A stretch of DNA of 64,000 nt from Corynebacterium vitaeruminis (lineage in GTDB: Bacteria > Actinomycetota > Actinomycetes > Mycobacteriales > Mycobacteriaceae). The DNA lies in NCBI RefSeq assembly GCF_001054325.1, contig NZ_JVVM01000009.1, positions 33,884-97,883 of the forward strand, written 5' to 3'. The notes beneath the pieces are model-generated. The model was not told the origin of the DNA. It worked only from the letters and a program-made list of their open reading frames with translations, and ran no database searches. The position numbers and the translations under genes were made by a program. Shown in pieces: positions 30,924 through 39,067 of this stretch; the stretch's first letter is position 1; every line of letters begins with the position of its first letter.

Positions 30924-30953
30924 CCCTGAAGGCTAATCCCCTGAAGGCTAATC
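30924..30953. repeat. tandem duplication, 15-bp unit
   Basis: CCCTGAAGGCTAATC occurs twice without a gap (30924-30938, 30939-30953), directly after the gatB stop. The second copy contains the stop codon of the convergent lipoprotein gene. Confidence 0.8.
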
Positions 30954-32024
30954 CGGGGAGCCGCCGGCGGCGCCATCGCTCGGCAGTCTGACGACGCGCT
31001 CGTCAGACTCCGACGGTTGTGCCCCGGCGGTTTTGTTTGTCGTGGCACCCCAAACTTCAATACCCTGATTCGCAGCGACAGCCGCTACATGCGAGATGTG
31101 GCCGAAATCGCCGTCGACAAGCACTTCAGGGGAACCCTTGACCTCCCATGCTGCGTCGGGCCCACTGTACTGCGGACCAACCGGCATAGAGATGACCTTC
31201 TGCGCGTCTGGGATGGCAATGACCACGCGGTCACCCATTACAGCGCACCCACCGATGGAATCGTTCAGGTCCACACCGCCGAGGGGGTTAATCACAGGGC
31301 CGGTGAGCTGAACCAGCTGTGGGGTGCCGTCGAGAATGGCGGTTGCCAACGGAGGCATTCCGTCCGGGCCATGGCAGAACTGTTGAAACTCAATGCCTGG
31401 ATCTCCCACGAGCAGTTTGTGCGGCGACCGGTCGCCCGAAGCTCGGTCAAAGTAGATTCCGAGAATGCCTGGCTCGCTGAGGTTCGGAAGTTCGCGCACA
31501 TCAGCGGTGCCGCCCTCCACGATGGTGACGCGCGCAATGGTGTCGTCGTTACGCAAAACAAAGACCTGACGGTCCTCTTCGACTGTGGGGCTGGGCAACA
31601 GTTGTTTTGCGGGTGCGTTGAGTTGCGCAATCTCCCTTGGTGTCTTGCCGGGTGCGACAACGGTGAGCGCGCCGTCATCAGTGGCGACGAGGGCTTCGCC
31701 AGGGCCAATCGCCGCTAGCGCGGTGGTAAGCGGTAGGCAGGCGGCGAGAGTGACATCGTCTAGGTCACAGGGTCCTTTGTCCTTTGCTTTGCGTTCCGTG
31801 GTCGGTACCGGGGTAGAGGGCAGGTCAGGGGAGGAAAATTTCGGCATAGCGATGCCCGTCGGTTCTGACTTGTCTTCCGTAAACGGCAACTCGAGCGCAT
31901 TCGACGCACTCATGCAGCCGGAAAGGGAGAGCGCTCCGACGACGCCAGCGGCGAGCGCGGCACGACGTACGCCCTCGCGAGAGCGGGCCTGTGCACTGCC
32001 GCTGCGGACGAGGTGGAATCCCAT
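30948..32024 (-). CDS. secreted lipoprotein, probable beta-propeller
   Basis: 358 residues. N-terminal signal with LAAGVVGALSLSGC, the cysteine being the lipidation site, then a Pro/Ser/Thr-rich linker. The body has repeated beta-type segments (GEALVATDDGALTVVAPG, RQVFVLRNDDTIARVTIVEGG, GDRVVIAIPDAQKVISMPVG) that look like propeller blades, similar to the glucose/sorbosone-dehydrogenase-like fold, but without recognisable catalytic residues. The function is unknown. I start at ATG 32024: TATTGT (32033-32038) ends 8 nt before it, while two further start codons upstream (32030, 32036) lie in or against the promoter. It is divergent from the DoxX-like gene. Confidence 0.7.
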   Translation of the reverse strand: MGFHLVRSGSAQARSREGVRRAALAAGVVGALSLSGCMSASNALELPFTEDKSEPTGIAMPKFSSPDLPSTPVPTTERKAKDKGPCDLDDVTLAACLPLTTALAAIGPGEALVATDDGALTVVAPGKTPREIAQLNAPAKQLLPSPTVEEDRQVFVLRNDDTIARVTIVEGGTADVRELPNLSEPGILGIYFDRASGDRSPHKLLVGDPGIEFQQFCHGPDGMPPLATAILDGTPQLVQLTGPVINPLGGVDLNDSIGGCAVMGDRVVIAIPDAQKVISMPVGPQYSGPDAAWEVKGSPEVLVDGDFGHISHVAAVAANQGIEVWGATTNKTAGAQPSESDERVVRLPSDGAAGGSPD

Positions 32025-32032
32025 AGGCATAC

Positions 32033-32038
32033 ACAATA
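32033..32038 (-). promoter_or_regulatory. -10 element TATTGT of the lipoprotein gene
   Basis: It ends 8 nt before ATG 32024 on the minus strand; no ribosome binding site is present. This placement decides the chosen start. Confidence 0.45.
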
Positions 32039-32091
32039 CAGCCTTGTTTCACGGCCACGCCTGCGACCAAAAGTGACGCAGTAGTTTTAAT

Positions 32092-33489
32092 GTGGACAAT
32101 GTGAGCGACTCAGAGAAGTACCCGAACGACCGCGCCCTCGAGAATGTGGAGGACGGATTCGATGACGATCTCGACGTCCCGACCTACCGCAAGCTCGCTG
32201 AGCCAATGAACGAAGAAACTAACCGTGACGACAGCGACAACACCGCAACGCAGATTTTTCCGGGTGTGCCGGAAAAGCGCGTAGAGGAGGAGTCGGAGGC
32301 TGAGCAGGAAAACCTGACACCGGAAGCCGAGACCGATAGCGGTGCTGAAGCCGAAACCGAGTCCAAATCCGATACAGATACGGAATCTGCTGCTGATTCG
32401 AAGACTGAGGTTATCCAGAAGCCGGAGACTGAAAGCGAGGCGGCGGCCGAGGCGGAACCTGAAGTTCAGGAAGTGCCGAAGAAGCGCTACGACGCCTATG
32501 CCGCTGCAGGCCGCACGGCACCTCAGGTGATTAGCCCTGCCGGTAAGGCTTCACCGCGGGATGAGGTTGAATCGCAGCCAGCGGCTGATACAGAGCTGGA
32601 GCCAGCTTCGGAGTCGGAGGCGACTGAGATCTTTGAGGAGCCTGCTCGTAGCGAGCGCGTTGATCCAGACGAGGATTTCAGCCAGCCGACGCAAGCCTTC
32701 TCGGCTTCTGAAGCGTCCGAAGCAGGAGTTGCCGCAGATAAGTCGGAAGCACGGCCAGCATTCGATGATGAGCCGGAGCCAACCTATGACTCTGCGCGGA
32801 GTTCTGCCGCCGAGACTCAGTACTTTGATGAATCGGATTTCGCTGAACCGGCTACCTCCCTCGATACGGCTGGTGCAGCTGGTGCAACTGCTGCCACGAC
32901 TACCGACACCGCTGACGACGATGAAGACACGGACTTCTACGATGACGATGAGCGGGAGTTCCGTCGCGGTACCACGGACTTTGGTCTTCTGCTGCTGCGC
33001 CTTGGACTGGGCGCGCTGCTGCTGATCCACGGCCTGACAACGCTGCTCGGCTGGGGCAATTCTGGTGGCACGACTGCGCTGGAGACACAGTTTAGCCAGA
33101 ACAATTTCGCCCTCGGTCCTGTGATGGCCACTGCCATCCCGACCGTTCAGCTCATCGCCGGTGCCCTGCTCATCCTGGGGCTCGCGACACCGCTGGCTGC
33201 AGCGTTGGCGCTGGCGTTGTCCGCCTACCTCAGTATGTTTGATGTGGCTACCTCTGCCAATGGCGTGAGTATCGTCGGCCAGGGCTCCAGTGACCTTCAG
33301 CTACAGCTGTTGATGACCGCCATGGCGCTTGGTCTGCAGTTCACCGGCCCGGGCCGCATCGGCATCGACTTCGGACGCGGATGGGCACGTCGACCACTGG
33401 CTTCATCTTGGATTTTCGGAATTCTGGCCATCGCCGCAGCGATTGGCCTGTGGTGGCTGACAACCAACACGCTGCCATTCGTTGGCTAG
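32092..33489 (+). CDS. DoxX-like membrane protein with long acidic N-terminal domain
   Basis: 465 residues. Residues 1 to about 295 are low complexity, dominated by Glu, Ala, Ser, Thr and Asp, and probably disordered. The remaining 165 residues have four or five hydrophobic helices: DFGLLLLRLGLGALLLIHGLTTL, then QLIAGALLILGLATPLAAALAL, QLQLLMTAMALGLQFTGPGR and a final WIFGILAIAAAIGLWWL, the DoxX/DoxD pattern. DoxX proteins are small redox-associated membrane proteins; an N-terminal extension of this size is unusual. The start is uncertain: GTG 32092, with a second in-frame GTG at 32101 and no clear ribosome binding site. Confidence 0.75.
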   Translation: MDNVSDSEKYPNDRALENVEDGFDDDLDVPTYRKLAEPMNEETNRDDSDNTATQIFPGVPEKRVEEESEAEQENLTPEAETDSGAEAETESKSDTDTESAADSKTEVIQKPETESEAAAEAEPEVQEVPKKRYDAYAAAGRTAPQVISPAGKASPRDEVESQPAADTELEPASESEATEIFEEPARSERVDPDEDFSQPTQAFSASEASEAGVAADKSEARPAFDDEPEPTYDSARSSAAETQYFDESDFAEPATSLDTAGAAGATAATTTDTADDDEDTDFYDDDEREFRRGTTDFGLLLLRLGLGALLLIHGLTTLLGWGNSGGTTALETQFSQNNFALGPVMATAIPTVQLIAGALLILGLATPLAAALALALSAYLSMFDVATSANGVSIVGQGSSDLQLQLLMTAMALGLQFTGPGRIGIDFGRGWARRPLASSWIFGILAIAAAIGLWWLTTNTLPFVG

Positions 33490-33552
33490 GACAGCTCAAA
33501 CATTCACAAACAGTTGAGCAACCCGAACTAGGTTCTCGGTAATGGCAGGGGG

Positions 33553-33558
33553 TACAAT
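33553..33558 (+). promoter_or_regulatory. -10 element TACAAT of the beta-lactamase-fold gene
   Basis: It ends 7 nt before ATG 33566. Two upstream in-frame ATGs (33542, 33557) lie before or inside this element, so ATG 33566 is the probable start and the mRNA leaderless. Confidence 0.55.
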
Positions 33559-33565
33559 GCCCCCT

Positions 33566-34450
33566 ATGCCGAAGTCGAGACACACACTAAAGACCACCCT
33601 CGCGGTGGTCTTTTTCATGTCTTCGATAGGCGCGACAACATCGATTCAGTCACCCTCCACGGCCTCTGCCGGCGAAAACAATGAGGTGGCAGCCTCCGTC
33701 CCGTCGGCAAGCGCCTGGTCGACACCTGGCGGGAGTCTGCCGCGCATGAACCTCAACGCCGAAGGGCTGATTGAAACCGACGCGCGCACGCAGATGGCGG
33801 TGAGCTACGAGCCGGTGGGCGTGGGGTATAACAGCCAGGAGTCGCAACGTCCGTTGCCGGCACTATCCCTGATCAAACTGTATATCGGTCAGTATGTGCT
33901 CGAACACGGTACTGCCGACGATACCCAGCGGGTTGAGAAGATGATTTCGCGTTCCGACGACGATCTGGCAGCCGACTTCTATCGGAAGTACCCGGAATCG
34001 GTTGATGCTATTGCGACCGAGTATGGACTGTTCAATACTTCCGGCGGCGAGGAATGGGGAGTATCGAGAACCACCGCGGAAGATGTGGTGTCATTTATTT
34101 CCCAGCTTCGTCTGAAGCATCCTAATTCTGAAGTGCTTGAGGCGATGCGACACTGGTCGCCGGTTGCTGCCGACGGTTATCGACAGAACTTTGGTCTTGC
34201 GGGGCTGCCCGGCTCCGAAGGCGCGAAGATGGGTTGGTCTAACCAGCGTTCGTGGCACTCTTCCGTTGTTTTTGGCCCAGGGTACGTAATGGCTGCAATT
34301 ACCGAAGGTGGCAAATATGCCCACACTGAGGACGTCGCTGAGGGGATTGTGGACGTTGAGTACCGGGATTTAGTGAAGTCCACACAGAAGACTGGGCGCA
34401 AAGCTACCCGAGAAATGCCAAAGGCCTGTGCGGTAAGCACAGGCCTTTAG
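33566..34450 (+). CDS. secreted serine beta-lactamase-like protein
   Basis: 294 residues. Signal peptide MPKSRHTLKTTLAVVFFMSSIG with a likely cleavage after ASA near residue 34. The class A beta-lactamase/penicillin-binding fold is suggested by SLIK (SxxK) in PALSLIKLYIG, SRSDDD in the position of the SDN loop, and KMG (KTG-like) in GAKMGWSNQRSW. There is no clear omega-loop ExxLN, so beta-lactam hydrolysis is doubtful; a cell-wall role is as likely. Its stop codon lies within the terminator hairpin at 34420-34448. It is convergent with ilvD. Confidence 0.75.
   Translation: MPKSRHTLKTTLAVVFFMSSIGATTSIQSPSTASAGENNEVAASVPSASAWSTPGGSLPRMNLNAEGLIETDARTQMAVSYEPVGVGYNSQESQRPLPALSLIKLYIGQYVLEHGTADDTQRVEKMISRSDDDLAADFYRKYPESVDAIATEYGLFNTSGGEEWGVSRTTAEDVVSFISQLRLKHPNSEVLEAMRHWSPVAADGYRQNFGLAGLPGSEGAKMGWSNQRSWHSSVVFGPGYVMAAITEGGKYAHTEDVAEGIVDVEYRDLVKSTQKTGRKATREMPKACAVSTGL
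34420..34448. terminator. terminator overlapping the stop codon, between convergent genes
   Basis: AAAGGCCTGTGC (34420-34431) and GCACAGGCCTTT (34437-34448) form a perfect 12-bp stem with loop GGTAA. The hairpin is inside the last codons of the beta-lactamase-like gene and reaches its stop. Being symmetrical, it could serve ilvD as well. Confidence 0.7.
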
Positions 34451-34466
34451 TCAGAAGCGAATTTAC

Positions 34467-36311
34467 CTAGTCGACGATGCGCACAGCGCCCTTATCCGCG
34501 CTGGATGCCATCTTCGCGTAGGCACGCAGTGCCTTGGACACCTTGCGCGGACGTGGCTTGTGGGGAGTAAACGGCTTATCGCGCTTGAGCTCCTCATCGC
34601 GGCGAGCAGCGAGCTCCTCGTCGGACACCTGAATCTCGAGGCGTCGTTCTGCGACATCGATGTACACTGGGTCGCCGTTGCGGACGAGACCGATTGCGCC
34701 ACCTGCAGCGGCCTCCGGGGAAACGTGACCGATCGACAGTCCAGAGGAACCGCCGGAAAAGCGGCCGTCGGTGACCAGGGCGCAGACCTTACCCAGACCA
34801 GCACCCTTGATGAATGCGGTCGGGTGCAGCATCTCCTGCATGCCCGGACCACCGGAGGGCCCCTCGTAGATGACGAAGAGAACTTCGCCCGGCTGCAAGG
34901 TGCGGTTCAAGATGACAGAGACAGCCTCTTCCTGACTCTCTACGACGCGAGCGGTGCCCTCGAAGTGGAATTGGTCCTCGCCAATACCCGCGGTCTTCAG
35001 GACAGCGCCGTCCTCGGCGATGTTGCCGCGCAGGACACACAGACCGCCTTCCTTGGTGTAGGCGTGGTCGAAGTCGCGGATGCAGCCATTTTCGGAGTCC
35101 GTGTCCAGGCTTTCCCAGCGGTTGGAAGTGGAGAACGGCTCGGTGGTGCGGACACCGCCCGGTGCTGCGTGGAACAGCTCGATGGCCTCGTCAGTGGCCT
35201 TGCCGCCGCGGATATCCCAGTTATCCAGGTGCTCCTCCAGCGACGGGGAGTGTACAGAGCGGACATCCATTTGCAGCAGGCCGGCGCGACGCAGCTCGCC
35301 GAGGATGGCTGGAATACCACCGGCGCGGTGGACGTCCTCCATGTAGTAGTCAGAGTTCGGCGCTACCTTCGACAGACACGGAACACGACGGGAAATCGCG
35401 TCGATGTCAGAGAGGTCGAAGTCAATCTTGCCCTCCTGCGCGGCAGCGAGAATGTGCAGCACGGTGTTGGTGGAGCCACCCATGGCAACATCGAGCGTCA
35501 TGGCGTTGACAAATGCGTCGCGGTTGGCGATGTTGCGCGGCAGCACGGACTCGTCACCATCGTGGTAGTAGCTCTTCGCCAGGTCCACAATCAGCTCACC
35601 GGCGCGGGTAAACAAGTCGCGGCGAGCCTGCTGAGTCGCCAGCGTAGAACCATTGCCCGGCAGGGACAGGCCGAGGGCCTCGGTCAGGCAGTTCATCGAG
35701 TTTGCGGTGAACATACCCGAGCAAGAACCACAGGTCGGGCACGCCGAGCGCTCGATGTCCAGCAGGTTCTTGTCATCGACCTTGTCATTCGCGGATGCAG
35801 AAATAGCCGAGATTAGGTCAGAGCCAGGCTTGACAACGCCATCGATAACCACCGATGACCCCGATTCCATCGGCCCGCCGGAAACGAAGACCACCGGGAT
35901 GTTCAGGCGCAGAGCCGCATTGAGCATGCCTGGCGTGATCTTGTCACAGTTGGAAATACACACCAGTGCGTCAGCGGTGTGAGCGTTGACCATGTATTCC
36001 ACAGAGTCGGCAATAATCTCACGGGATGGCAGCGAGTAGAGCATGCCGTCATGTCCCATTGCGATACCGTCGTCGACGGCGATGGTGTTGAACTCACGGG
36101 GGACACCACCGGCCGCGGTTACAGCTTCCGCAACGATGTCGCCAACATCTTTCAGGTGCACGTGCCCTGGCACAAACTGGGTGTAAGAGTTTGCAATTGC
36201 GATAATCGGCTTGCCGAAGTCGCTATCGGACATGCCAGTCGCACGCCATAGGGAACGAGCGCCAGCGGCATTACGTCCGGCAGTGGTGACTTTAGAGCGA
36301 AGGGGGATCAT
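34467..36311 (-). CDS. ilvD: dihydroxy-acid dehydratase
   Basis: 614 residues. It dehydrates 2,3-dihydroxy-isovalerate and its isoleucine-path homologue to the keto acids. Fe-S ligands are in [10 protein letters not shown] and [24 protein letters not shown]. Other family marks are [17 protein letters not shown] and the C-terminal [25 protein letters not shown] 36311 is preceded by GGAAGGG. It is near ilvBNC but on the opposite strand, with two membrane-protein genes between. A 61-bp palindrome lies 57 bp upstream. Confidence 0.95.
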   Translation of the reverse strand: MIPLRSKVTTAGRNAAGARSLWRATGMSDSDFGKPIIAIANSYTQFVPGHVHLKDVGDIVAEAVTAAGGVPREFNTIAVDDGIAMGHDGMLYSLPSREIIADSVEYMVNAHTADALVCISNCDKITPGMLNAALRLNIPVVFVSGGPMESGSSVVIDGVVKPGSDLISAISASANDKVDDKNLLDIERSACPTCGSCSGMFTANSMNCLTEALGLSLPGNGSTLATQQARRDLFTRAGELIVDLAKSYYHDGDESVLPRNIANRDAFVNAMTLDVAMGGSTNTVLHILAAAQEGKIDFDLSDIDAISRRVPCLSKVAPNSDYYMEDVHRAGGIPAILGELRRAGLLQMDVRSVHSPSLEEHLDNWDIRGGKATDEAIELFHAAPGGVRTTEPFSTSNRWESLDTDSENGCIRDFDHAYTKEGGLCVLRGNIAEDGAVLKTAGIGEDQFHFEGTARVVESQEEAVSVILNRTLQPGEVLFVIYEGPSGGPGMQEMLHPTAFIKGAGLGKVCALVTDGRFSGGSSGLSIGHVSPEAAAGGAIGLVRNGDPVYIDVAERRLEIQVSDEELAARRDEELKRDKPFTPHKPRPRKVSKALRAYAKMASSADKGAVRIVD

Positions 36312-36367
36312 GTGGGCTGCCCTTCCTAGATAGGGTGCAAGGTAACTAATTGTCCATACTAATCACA

Positions 36368-36428
36368 AAAGCCCCTAATGTCTCATTTCGCGGTCACTAG
36401 TGTCCGCATAATGAGATTTAGGGGCTTT
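36368..36428. terminator. 61-bp near-perfect palindrome between the PH-like gene and ilvD
   Basis: The arms AAAGCCCCTAA (36368-36378) and TTAGGGGCTTT (36418-36428) are perfect; TCTCAT/ATGAGA continue inward, and the centre is GGTCACTAGTGTCC. For minus-strand transcription it forms a long hairpin followed by TGTGATT, starting 17 bp after the PH-like gene's stop, so it probably terminates that transcript. It also sits just upstream of the ilvD promoter. Confidence 0.65.
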
Positions 36429-36444
36429 GTGGACTGCTTAGATG

Positions 36445-36978
36445 CTACTCAGTAGAGGCTTCGCCTTTAGCCTTAGCGCCTTTAGCCATGGCGTCAGCCT
36501 CAACCTCACTGGCCTTCTTCATTACGGAGTAGCCATCGCGGTCAAAGACCTCGACCTTGTCATTTTCCGCCATGCGAGCCGAAGTAATCGGATCCGGAAT
36601 CAGACCGCCGGTGGCTTCCTTTAGCTCGGGCAGTGAATTAAAAGAGATGGCCGGCAGAGCGATACGCTCATCTGACTTGGTGACCGCAAAGGCTCGACCG
36701 CCCTTGTTGAAGAAGATGCCTGCAAAATCACTCCAGGGCACCGAACGGCGCTTGGACAGTAGATAAACCGCAGTGATGCCGCGTGGCCCCACGGTGGTGC
36801 GTACTCGGAAAATCCAAAGCGTATAAATCAACGGTGCCAGGAAGGTAACGGCCAGCCACGGGGTAAAGCCGGTGGCAATTACACACAGCACGACCATGAA
36901 CGCAACGATGAACAGATGCGTCTTCTGTGGGCGAAATCGCTGCGTCGCAATTTTTGGCTGTGGAGTCGAGTCAGTCAT
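36445..36978 (-). CDS. small membrane protein with PH-like domain
   Basis: 177 residues. Two close hydrophobic segments (HLFIVAFMVVLCVIATGF, then WLAVTFLAPLIYTLWIF) anchor it; after them comes VRTTVGPRGITAVYLLSKRRSVPWSDFAGIFFNKGGRAFAVT, the bacterial PH-like (DUF2581/bPH) pattern of actinobacteria. The C-terminal 40 residues are charged and Ala/Lys/Glu-rich. The function is unknown. I use ATG 36978 (MTDSTPQPK) because TACAAT (36987-36992) ends 8 nt before it; the ATG at 36984 is two codons upstream. It lies 57 bp after mscCG, same strand. Confidence 0.7.
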   Translation of the reverse strand: MTDSTPQPKIATQRFRPQKTHLFIVAFMVVLCVIATGFTPWLAVTFLAPLIYTLWIFRVRTTVGPRGITAVYLLSKRRSVPWSDFAGIFFNKGGRAFAVTKSDERIALPAISFNSLPELKEATGGLIPDPITSARMAENDKVEVFDRDGYSVMKKASEVEADAMAKGAKAKGEASTE

Positions 36979-37035
36979 GGCCATTGATTGTAGCGGGTAG
37001 TTCGGATTGGTTAGTGCACGGTAGGCGGTTGCGCG

Positions 37036-38691
37036 TTATTGCGTATCAGCCGAGTTCGGTTCCGCGTTGTTAGTGGAGTCCGTCGACTGCGATCCGCCAG
37101 TGTCCTCGTTGCCAGTGTTGCTCTGCTCGGAGCTTGGCTGGGTGGAGGTGGTGGTCGAAGGTGCGCGGTTCTGTGTGTTCTGCGGCTGCTGAGAAGTCTC
37201 CGTTGGCTGGTTTTGAGATGTCTGATTCTGCTGAGTGGTCTCGGTGGGCTGCACATTCTGTGTGGTGCTAGTCGGCTGGTTGGATGACTGTGGTGCCGAC
37301 GACTCTTCCGAGTCCTCTTCCTGTGTCGCTACGCGATCGTTCCACCTGCTCGGTGCCAACCATCCAGATGGGCCGTCCTCAGTTTCGAGTGTCATCAGGT
37401 TCAAAATGAAGAGAATCAGTAAGGTTACCAGGAGTACAATCGTCGAAACGCGAGCGCGCCCACCTGCGGAGAGGATTCGACGAACCTTCTGGCGCGTCGT
37501 GAGTGTCTTCCAATCGGGGTGGTTAATCAGCTTGCGGATGGCGCTGTTGCTTTCACTGTCTTCCTGCTCGCGTCGCGCATCGTCAAGATCGGCTCCCGCG
37601 TGCGGAAGATCGGATCGCTCATTCTCGTCTTGCTTGTCGACGGTCTGAGTTTCCATCAGCTTAGTTTCCGCGGTGACTGGCTCGACTGCTGTGTCCGTTA
37701 CCATTTCGACAACCTCGGTTGGAGCGCTGTCGACGTCGTCAAGCGCCTGCTTGTTCTCGCGCTTAGCGTCGGCCTGCTTGAGCTGTTCGATCATCGTGTC
37801 ATCGCGGACGTGACCCGTGATTTCTTCGGCGGGTGAGAAGGGGGTTTGCTGGGCGCGCTCGCCGTAGTCATCCCACCAGGTGTCGATGACTGCGGCGCGG
37901 ATGGCGCGCTCGATAAGCCATTGGTCGCCCGGTTTGCAGTCGACAATCAAGCGCATGGTGACGGTCCACGGCAGCCCCATAGCCGTTGGTGGATTGAGCT
38001 CTGTAGAGGACTGCATCTTGATTTCGGAGAGAACGGCGTCCTTGATGGAGTCCAGTGCGATTGCGCGCTTAGCGGCGGCGACGGTGCGCTCTTCCAAATC
38101 CTTAATGGAACCACCGGCGGTCATCGGTACCGGTACTTCGACGACGGCACGCGACCACTGTGAGGAGTAGTTGATACACATACGTGCCTCGGAGTTCGGC
38201 ACGATAATTTCCTCGCCGTTTAGAGTTCGAATGGTCGTGGCGCGCAATGTCATATTGACGACGTCGCCCTGCACGGTGCCTGAAGGAGAGTGGAACTCAA
38301 CCCAATCGCCGATGCCGTACTGCTTCTCGGCAATGATGAACATGCCTCCGAGGAAGTCGGCGATGACTCCCTGGGCACCAAAACCAACAGCAGCGGAAAC
38401 AACCGTTGCGGGGATGGCGGCAGCGGTTAGCGAGATTCCGAATTTCGACAGAATCGCGATGATTAAGACGAAGTACGCAATAACTTCGACGATGTAAACA
38501 ACAGCGCCAATGAGCGCGCGTCGTCCCTTGGCTTGCTCGTCCTCAGAGGAGATATTTCCGTCTGCGATTGCCAGAACGAAACGTCGGATGCGGGGAACAA
38601 GAATTAGCAGAATGGCCAGGCTTGCAATGGCAAGACCGTTGCTGGCTATCCATTGCCATGCCCGTAACAACATGAATTGCAAAAATTCCAT
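37036..38691 (-). CDS. mscCG: mechanosensitive channel of the MscS/MscCG type
   Basis: 551 residues. The MscS core: N-terminal helix region LAIASLAILLILVP, second helix GAVVYIVEVIAYFVLIIAILS, and the pore helix TVVSAAVGFGAQGVIADFLGG followed by the beta domain. Beyond the core there is a long Glu/Asp-rich linker, a further membrane helix (VSTIVLLVTLLILFILNLM near residue 440) and a tail of about 90 residues rich in Ser, Thr, Gln, Asn and Pro outside the membrane. The extra helix and position beside ilvB match C. glutamicum MscCG (NCgl1221), the glutamate exporter. ATG 38691 is chosen; TACGGT (38699-38704) ends 7 nt before it, although GGAG is also close. Confidence 0.88.
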   Translation of the reverse strand: MEFLQFMLLRAWQWIASNGLAIASLAILLILVPRIRRFVLAIADGNISSEDEQAKGRRALIGAVVYIVEVIAYFVLIIAILSKFGISLTAAAIPATVVSAAVGFGAQGVIADFLGGMFIIAEKQYGIGDWVEFHSPSGTVQGDVVNMTLRATTIRTLNGEEIIVPNSEARMCINYSSQWSRAVVEVPVPMTAGGSIKDLEERTVAAAKRAIALDSIKDAVLSEIKMQSSTELNPPTAMGLPWTVTMRLIVDCKPGDQWLIERAIRAAVIDTWWDDYGERAQQTPFSPAEEITGHVRDDTMIEQLKQADAKRENKQALDDVDSAPTEVVEMVTDTAVEPVTAETKLMETQTVDKQDENERSDLPHAGADLDDARREQEDSESNSAIRKLINHPDWKTLTTRQKVRRILSAGGRARVSTIVLLVTLLILFILNLMTLETEDGPSGWLAPSRWNDRVATQEEDSEESSAPQSSNQPTSTTQNVQPTETTQQNQTSQNQPTETSQQPQNTQNRAPSTTTSTQPSSEQSNTGNEDTGGSQSTDSTNNAEPNSADTQ

Positions 38692-38747
38692 GCTCTCCAC
38701 CGTAGGTCGTTCGCCTTAAGATGGGCTGAGTTTAAAGGTAAGGAATT

Positions 38748-38783
38748 ATGCATAAAGAGGAGCTTCGAGGTGAGCTGCTCTGA
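38748..38783 (+). CDS. possible 11-codon leader peptide
   Basis: ATG 38748 is preceded by AAGGTAAGGA, one of the best ribosome binding sites in the window, and by TAAGAT (38717-38722), which would put the mRNA start near 38729. It encodes MHKEELRGELL. Three of eleven residues are leucine, but there is no run of Val, Ile or Leu codons, so a role in branched-chain amino acid control is only a guess. Confidence 0.3.
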   Translation: MHKEELRGELL

Positions 38784-38876
38784 CGTGCCGACTCGGCTGC
38801 ACTGCCTCTGCATCGCCTCGGGTGTACCAGCGTATCGGGGGTGGGGGTGTTTCTGGGTAAAGTGATTCCCAAAGTT

Positions 38877-38903
38877 GGGTTGGGGCTGCTGTGGGGAAAC
38901 GGG
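38877..38903 (+). other. G-quadruplex motif in the ilvB leader
   Basis: Four G-runs (38877, 38882, 38893, 38901) are separated by loops of 2, 7 and 4 nt, which meets the usual G3+N1-7 rule. More G-runs surround it from 38837 to 38943. The G-rich strand is the coding strand, so the structure could form in an ilvB leader RNA. Confidence 0.5.
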
Positions 38904-38959
38904 TGGGAAGTGGGTAGGCGCTCGGGTGCTAAGCGGGCGGGGGTGTCCAATTGGCGGGA

Positions 38960-38988
38960 TTGACTTCTCACTATGTGGACGTTAAGGT
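38960..38988 (+). promoter_or_regulatory. ilvB-proximal promoter
   Basis: TTGACT (38960-38965), 17-bp spacer, TAAGGT (38983-38988). The expected mRNA start is about 38996, giving a leader of about 70 nt with a hairpin and AGGAG before the GTG at 39068. Confidence 0.5.
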
Positions 38989-39000
38989 CGTAGTCAACGC

Positions 39001-39029
39001 CACATTCGCAGCTTCTTTGCCTGAATGTG
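39001..39029 (+). other. hairpin in the ilvB 5' leader
   Basis: CACATTC (39001-39007) pairs with GAATGTG (39023-39029). It has no T-run behind it, so it is not a terminator. Confidence 0.4.
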
Positions 39030-39067
39030 AGTTGAGTAGTTGCCCACCATGACCCAGGAGCGAAATC

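Larger units (their letters stand above)
38704..39067 (+). promoter_or_regulatory. 376-bp leader region upstream of ilvB
   Basis: This stretch between mscCG and ilvB holds no ordinary gene. It contains a -10-like TAAGAT (38717-38722) with a small ORF behind it, a G-rich zone (38837-38943), a -35/-10 pair directly before ilvB (38960-38988), and a hairpin at 39001-39029. In C. glutamicum the equivalent region carries a leader peptide and attenuator; whether this one does is open. Confidence 0.5.

Noticed and set aside
38975..39052. 25-codon ORF with Val-Val-Val as the ilvB leader peptide gene
   Set aside because: There is no ribosome binding site or promoter at the right place, and the best -10 lies inside it. 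It is mentioned under the ilvB leader but not annotated.
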